Position numbers and translations under genes: made by a program
The notes under the pieces: generated by a model
What the model was told of the DNA's origin: nothing
The model's database searches: none
What the model saw: only the letters and a program-made list of their open reading frames with translations
In this document: one piece after another, positions 60,617 through 64,000 of the stretch
Position numbering within the stretch: position 1 is the first letter of the stretch
How the letters are laid out: each line of letters begins with the position of its first letter
Assembly: GCA_963850345.1 (NCBI GenBank)
Contig: CAWKKW010000005.1
Coordinates: forward strand, 1,178,001 to 1,242,000
Source: CAWKKW01 sp963850345
GTDB taxonomy: Bacteria > Acidobacteriota > Terriglobia > Terriglobales > Acidobacteriaceae
Reading direction: 5' to 3'
DNA: 64,000 nucleotides

Positions 60617-61546
60617 ATGGCTTTCTTTGCTCAATACGGGACCCGGCACCGGCGGACATCTTCTTCCACCTTGGGAGCCAAGAGGTCCGATCCTGAGTCG
60701 GGATTCGTCCTGCTGGCCGTCCTGATCATGGTGGCGCTGATCTTCATCGGGTTGTCGGTCGCTGTGCCCAAGATAACCACCGATATCCAGCGCGACAAGG
60801 AACTTGAGCTCTACCATCGCGGCACGCAATACGCCCGGGCCGTCCGCACCTACTACAAGAAGTTCGGACGCTTCCCGGGGTCGATCGAACAGCTCGAAAA
60901 TACCAACGACATTCGCTTCCTGCGCAAGCGCTACAAAGATCCGATTACCGGGAAAGACGACTGGAAGATCATTCATTTTGGCGAAGCCACTGTGCCGGTT
61001 TTGGGACTGTTTGGCCAACCCCTGAATGGAACGAACACGGGCAACGGCACACAAGGCGGGCAGCAAGGGGCGGGCGGAGCCTCGATGTACGCTGCACCGC
61101 AGAACCCTGACGGGACCACCGAGGGCTCCGGAGATGCGACGACCGGGAATCAGAACCCGACCGGCTCCAACATGAATGGCTCCAATCTGAATGGGACCAA
61201 CGTGAACGGGTCCAATGTGAACGGAGCCAGCCCAATCGGATCCACCCCGATCGGCAGCGAGGGCATGCCTTCGGGTGGGGGACCGGTCGTAGGCGTCGCC
61301 AGTTCGAGCACCAAGGAGTCGATCCGGCTCTTTCGCAAGCAATCGCACTACAACCAGTGGGAGTTCATCTACGATCCGCTGGAAGACTCCGGGGCAAACA
61401 CCGGAGTGGGCATGGTGCCGCAGCAGGGCCAGAACAATATCAACGGCGCAGGAAATATTAATGGCGCGGGAAATCCGGGGGGCCTGGTTCCCAGCGGCCC
61501 CATCCAGTCGCCGAATGGTCCTAGCTCGTCCAGTCCCCAGCAGTAG
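60617..61546 (+). CDS. Pseudopilin-like protein (GspG-type) with Gly/Asn-rich repeats
   Basis: A 309-residue protein. After 28 residues comes PESGFVLLAVLIMVALIFIG, a prepilin-type site (Gly-Phe) followed by a helix, but position +5 is Ala and not the usual Glu. The next section (RDKELELYHRGTQYARAVRTYYKKFGRFP) is GspG-like. Then follow a Gly/Asn-rich segment with seven 5-residue units (residues 183-217), a core patch FRKQSHYNQWEFIYDPLE and a second short repeat. The ribosome-binding site is weak. It closes the type IV pilus-like run. Confidence 0.8.
   Translation: MAFFAQYGTRHRRTSSSTLGAKRSDPESGFVLLAVLIMVALIFIGLSVAVPKITTDIQRDKELELYHRGTQYARAVRTYYKKFGRFPGSIEQLENTNDIRFLRKRYKDPITGKDDWKIIHFGEATVPVLGLFGQPLNGTNTGNGTQGGQQGAGGASMYAAPQNPDGTTEGSGDATTGNQNPTGSNMNGSNLNGTNVNGSNVNGASPIGSTPIGSEGMPSGGGPVVGVASSSTKESIRLFRKQSHYNQWEFIYDPLEDSGANTGVGMVPQQGQNNINGAGNINGAGNPGGLVPSGPIQSPNGPSSSSPQQ
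61163..61267 (+). repeat. 15-base repeat array in pseudopilin gene
   Basis: Seven in-frame units encode GSNMN, GSNLN, GTNVN, GSNVN, GASPI, GSTPI and GSEGM. The first four are clearly related at DNA level (for example GGCTCCAACATGAAT, GGCTCCAATCTGAAT); later ones diverge. Confidence 0.8.
61436..61471 (+). repeat. Two 18-base units in pseudopilin gene
   Basis: Two copies encode NINGAG: AATATCAACGGCGCAGGA and AATATTAATGGCGCGGGA. They lie near the C-terminus of the pseudopilin-like protein. Confidence 0.75.
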
Positions 61547-61787
61547 ACGCAGATCCATCTCCCCTTAATACTCACGAGCGATCCAAATCATCCCTTCCTG
61601 CTGGCGCGCTTGTCTCGCGGCAAATCTCATCGATGGGCTTGTGTGAAATTTCAGTGAACTGGCTCGGCTGTTGGTCTGACACCGAACAATGCGTGATGTA
61701 AGGCACAGACTGGGGCGACAATATAGAGAGAAGCTGAAGCAGTACCGGCCCGAAATCCTGAAACGGCCCGCCGAAGGAGCACTCCGC

Positions 61788-62774
61788 ATGCAATTGACCC
61801 ACCCTGTTGAGGAAGTCGTCACCAATCCGCTGGTCGGACACCCGCCTGATTTTCACGTGTTTCACCAGTTCCTGGAGCGGTGCGAGGCCTTTCCCAGTCT
61901 CTCCGTCGCGGTGTGCTGGCCCCTGACTGACGTGGCCTTGAGCGGCGCCGTGGAAGCAGCGACGGCTGGGCTGATCGATCCGGTTTTAGTTGGACCGGAG
62001 AGCGAAATTCGCGAGCTCGCTGCTTCCCTGGAGATTGATATCAAGCCGTATCGGATTATCGAAGCAGCCACGGAAGAAAAGGCTGCGGCGATGTCCGTGT
62101 CGCTTTGCCGTTCCGGCGAGACATTGGCACTCATGAAAGGCAGCCTGCATACCGACGAGATGATGCGCGCGGTGATGCAGAAGGAGACCGGTCTGAGGGG
62201 CTCGCGGCGGATTACCCACGTGTTCGTCATGGATACACCGGCGTACGAACGCACGCTGCTCATCACCGACGCTGCTATCAATATTTATCCGACGTTGGAA
62301 GATAAGGTCGACATCGTTCAGAACGCAGTTTTTTTGGCGCATGCCCTGGGCATTCCCGAACCGAAGGTCGCACTGCTCTCCGCGGTCGAGACAGTGAACC
62401 CGAAGATTGTGTCCACACTCGATGCCGCCGCGCTGTGCAAGATGGCCGATCGCGGGCAGATCGTGGGTGGAGTTCTCGACGGACCGTTGGCGTTCGATAC
62501 GGCGGTGAGCGCGAAGGCGGCGGAGATCAAGAAGCTGATTTCTCCGGTGGCGGGACAGGCGGACATCCTGGTGGTGCCCGATCTCGAGTCAGGCAATATG
62601 CTGGCGAAGCAGCTGGAATATCTGGGCGGCGCTCAGCTGGCAGGCATAGTGCTTGGTGCGCGTGTGCCGATTATTCTCACCAGCCGTGCAGACTCAGCCG
62701 AAGCCAGGCTCGCGTCGTGCGCTGTGGCAGTGCTCACGCACTATGCACATCATGCGCCGGCGGTCGAGGTCTAG
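61788..62774 (+). CDS. Phosphate acetyl/butyryltransferase family protein
   Basis: A 328-residue enzyme from the ATG at 61788 (AAGGAG 8 bases upstream; an upstream in-frame ATG at 61689 is unlikely). Motifs of the PTA/PTB family are visible: LIDPVLVGPESEIRELA, ALMKGSLHTDEMMRAVM, HVFVMDTPAYERTLLITDAA and VGGVLDGPLAFDTAVS. It interconverts acyl-CoA and acyl phosphate; single-domain length favours a Pta/Ptb-type protein without a DRTGG domain. No acetate kinase gene is adjacent in the window. A strong terminator follows. Confidence 0.9.
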   Translation: MQLTHPVEEVVTNPLVGHPPDFHVFHQFLERCEAFPSLSVAVCWPLTDVALSGAVEAATAGLIDPVLVGPESEIRELAASLEIDIKPYRIIEAATEEKAAAMSVSLCRSGETLALMKGSLHTDEMMRAVMQKETGLRGSRRITHVFVMDTPAYERTLLITDAAINIYPTLEDKVDIVQNAVFLAHALGIPEPKVALLSAVETVNPKIVSTLDAAALCKMADRGQIVGGVLDGPLAFDTAVSAKAAEIKKLISPVAGQADILVVPDLESGNMLAKQLEYLGGAQLAGIVLGARVPIILTSRADSAEARLASCAVAVLTHYAHHAPAVEV

Positions 62775-62795
62775 GCTAGCAAGGCTTCAAAAGCA

Positions 62796-62830
62796 AAAGC
62801 CCATCCCCGCATGAGGATGGGCTTTAACTT
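62796..62830. terminator. Bidirectional terminator between pta-like gene and phoU
   Basis: AAAGCCCATCC (62796-62806) pairs with GGATGGGCTTT (62815-62825) over an 8-base loop. It is flanked by A-rich and T-rich sides and lies between convergent genes. Confidence 0.88.
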
Positions 62831-62854
62831 TGTGGGCTGCTGACGTTCGCTGGA

Positions 62855-63526
62855 TCAGTCGATGGAGAGGCTTAGCTGATGGCGTACGTCGGCGCCCCGC
62901 ACCCAGAAGATCACGTCGGTCGCGATATTCGTAGCGTGGTCGGCGATCCGCTCCAGGTTGCGCGAGATGAAGATGGCATTCAGCGCCTGCGCGGTGGTGT
63001 TGGTGTTGTGACGCAAAACATCCAGCAGTTCCTTGTGCGCGACACGATTCATCCGATCGATCTCGTCATCCATGGTGAGCACGGAGTCGGCGCAAACCGC
63101 GTCAGCATCGAGCAGCGATTGAATGGCCGTGCGGATCATGCGAGTAGCAAACTCGCCCATCCCGGCGATATCCACGGGTAGTTCGGTGGGCTCAAAGGCG
63201 AGCAGGTCCTGGGTGCGAATGGCGATGCTCATCGACTGATCTCCGATGCGTTCCAGGTCGCCATTGATCTTGATCACGGCCAGGATAAAGCGCAGGTCGA
63301 TCGCCATGGGCTGCTCTTTCGCGAGCAGCTCGTAGGCCATCTCATCGAGTTCGCGTTGCGCCAGGTTAATAGCGGTCTCATTTTCACGCACGTATTGGCA
63401 GAGACTTGCGTCCCGCTGCAGGTAGGCATCCACGGCCGATTGCACGGCGAGTTGAGACAAGGCGGCCATGCCCAGCAGCTTGTCTTTCAATTCGGCCAAT
63501 TGTTGTTGAAAGTGAATCCTCGGCAA
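62855..63526 (-). CDS. phoU: Phosphate-specific transport accessory protein PhoU
   Basis: A 223-residue helical-bundle protein starting at a TTG with GAGGAT upstream. Two PhoU repeats show the metal-binding patterns: NETAINLAQRELDEMAYELL with DLRFILAVIKINGDLERIGDQ, and DDEIDRMNRVAHKELLDVL with FISRNLERIADHATNIA. PhoU represses the Pho regulon through PstB and the PhoR kinase when phosphate is ample. No pst genes are in the window; they may lie elsewhere. Confidence 0.93.
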   Translation of the reverse strand: MPRIHFQQQLAELKDKLLGMAALSQLAVQSAVDAYLQRDASLCQYVRENETAINLAQRELDEMAYELLAKEQPMAIDLRFILAVIKINGDLERIGDQSMSIAIRTQDLLAFEPTELPVDIAGMGEFATRMIRTAIQSLLDADAVCADSVLTMDDEIDRMNRVAHKELLDVLRHNTNTTAQALNAIFISRNLERIADHATNIATDVIFWVRGADVRHQLSLSID

Positions 63527-63604
63527 CGCGTTTCATCCTCAATCTGCATTGTGCATCAGCGGTTGTGACAGGGAGGCAAATTTTTCGCTCCTGTGCCGAT
63601 TTGT

Positions 63605-64000
63605 TTACCTGCGAACCGGGCCGGTGTGCAGCCGGCTCTCGGCTTCCTGTGTGGCCTCGTAGATCTGGTCAAAGGATTCGACGGCATACAGGACCTTCTG
63701 CATCTCCGACACGAGAAATTCCTGGTTCAGTACCTGGTCGAGATTAAAGTCGCGAATCTCCGCTCCACCCTGGATGACGTTTTGCGCTTCGCCATGCGAG
63801 GACATGAGGCCGCTGCCGTAGAGCTTGATCTGCCCGTTTTGTCGAATGACTCCGAACTCTACCGTGAACCAGAAAAGGCGACCCATGCGTTCGAGCGCAT
63901 CTTTGTCGTTGAGCGAAGCGCACACGCGGCCATAGTGCTGCAGGAAGTCTGCGAAAACAGGATGCGCATGCATGGGAACATGGCCGAATACGTCATGAAA
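63605..64000 (-). CDS. Phenylalanine 4-monooxygenase, C-terminal part (5' end outside window)
   Basis: The frame is open to the window end. The visible part starts FHDVFGHVPMHAHPVFADFL, with the two iron-ligand His of aromatic amino-acid hydroxylases. It continues GRLFWFTVEFGVIRQNGQIK (third ligand Glu in the VEFG segment), LYGSGLMSSHGEAQ and a C-terminal tail. The enzyme uses a pterin and O2 to make tyrosine from phenylalanine. It ends 79 bases before phoU. Confidence 0.93.
   Translation of the reverse strand, partial: FHDVFGHVPMHAHPVFADFLQHYGRVCASLNDKDALERMGRLFWFTVEFGVIRQNGQIKLYGSGLMSSHGEAQNVIQGGAEIRDFNLDQVLNQEFLVSEMQKVLYAVESFDQIYEATQEAESRLHTGPVRR

Noticed and set aside
61163..61267. Short direct repeats considered as a CRISPR array or mobile-element end
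   Set aside because: Units are 15 bases, in frame and without spacers, inside a coding gene, so this is a protein repeat.
60608..61558. Open frame opposite the pseudopilin gene
   Set aside because: It is a shadow produced by the Gly/Asn repeats; repeated HVG/QIG units have no family meaning.

Overview
The window looks like a chromosomal segment of an Acidobacteriota (Acidobacteriaceae/Terriglobia-like) bacterium. This is inferred from protein style, not from an rRNA: moderately GC-rich coding DNA, RhaT-type sugar permeases next to enolase-superfamily dehydratases, a YCF48-like secreted protein, a bacterial release-factor-like (baeRF) protein, a Tad pilus locus and a PilMNO-type locus. I see no prophage, insertion sequence, CRISPR array or rRNA. 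Three tRNA genes (Pro, His, Arg) are present. Region 1 (1-12.8 kb) is a catabolic island for a sugar acid or 6-deoxy sugar: a fumarylacetoacetate-hydrolase-family enzyme, two mandelate-racemase/DgoD-type dehydratases, two D-2-hydroxyacid dehydrogenases, two short-chain dehydrogenases (one with Phe at the catalytic Tyr), a malate/L-lactate-type dehydrogenase, an NAD-dependent epimerase, two RhaT-like symporters and a 400-residue cupin-like protein I cannot name. The parts fit a non-phosphorylative route (dehydration of an aldonate, oxidation, hydrolysis of a diketo acid to pyruvate plus a C3 acid). Region 2 (12.8-24.4 kb) is mixed housekeeping and accessory sequence: tRNAs, DUF4112, DUF72, GNAT and YheT-type hydrolase genes, a decayed outer-membrane-protein-like gene, small zinc-ribbon-like proteins, a LuxR-type regulator with a degenerate receiver, and an ArsR-type regulator/SDR pair. 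Region 3 (24.4-31.2 kb) holds a 1250-residue hybrid histidine kinase with two kinase cores, a seven-haem c-type cytochrome-like protein whose signal peptide lies upstream of the first ATG, and a GT39-like membrane protein. Region 4 (31.2-43.7 kb) is a Tad/Flp pilus locus: TadG- and two TadE-like pseudopilin genes face left, and two flp pilins, prepilin peptidase, cpaB, cpaC secretin, cpaE, cpaF/tadA, tadB and tadC face right. About 660 noncoding bases with two CRP/FNR-type palindromes separate the two arms. Two tiny membrane-peptide genes and a DUF192 gene follow tadC. Region 5 (43.8-54.6 kb) has a 928-residue multi-membrane sensor-like protein with a long Pro/Ala-rich tail and no recognisable output domain, a monohaem cytochrome c, a gluconate-2-dehydrogenase-subunit-3-like protein plus GMC oxidoreductase pair, and a stress-type cluster (DUF2231, baeRF family 10, two small hydrophilic proteins, one apparently frameshifted), then a YCF48-like secreted protein. 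Region 6 (54.7-61.5 kb) is a type IV pilus/type II secretion-like run: GspF/PilC, GspE/PilB, PilM, PilN, PilO, a PilP/GspC-like protein and a pseudopilin with Gly/Asn-rich repeats that lacks Glu at +5. No secretin for it is in the window. Region 7 (61.7-64 kb) carries phosphate acetyl/butyryltransferase, PhoU and the truncated C-terminal part of phenylalanine 4-hydroxylase. The least explained items are the cupin-like 400-residue protein, the outputless 928-residue sensor, the Phe-substituted SDR and the recurring TGA-N6-TCA palindromes upstream of flp and the LuxR gene.
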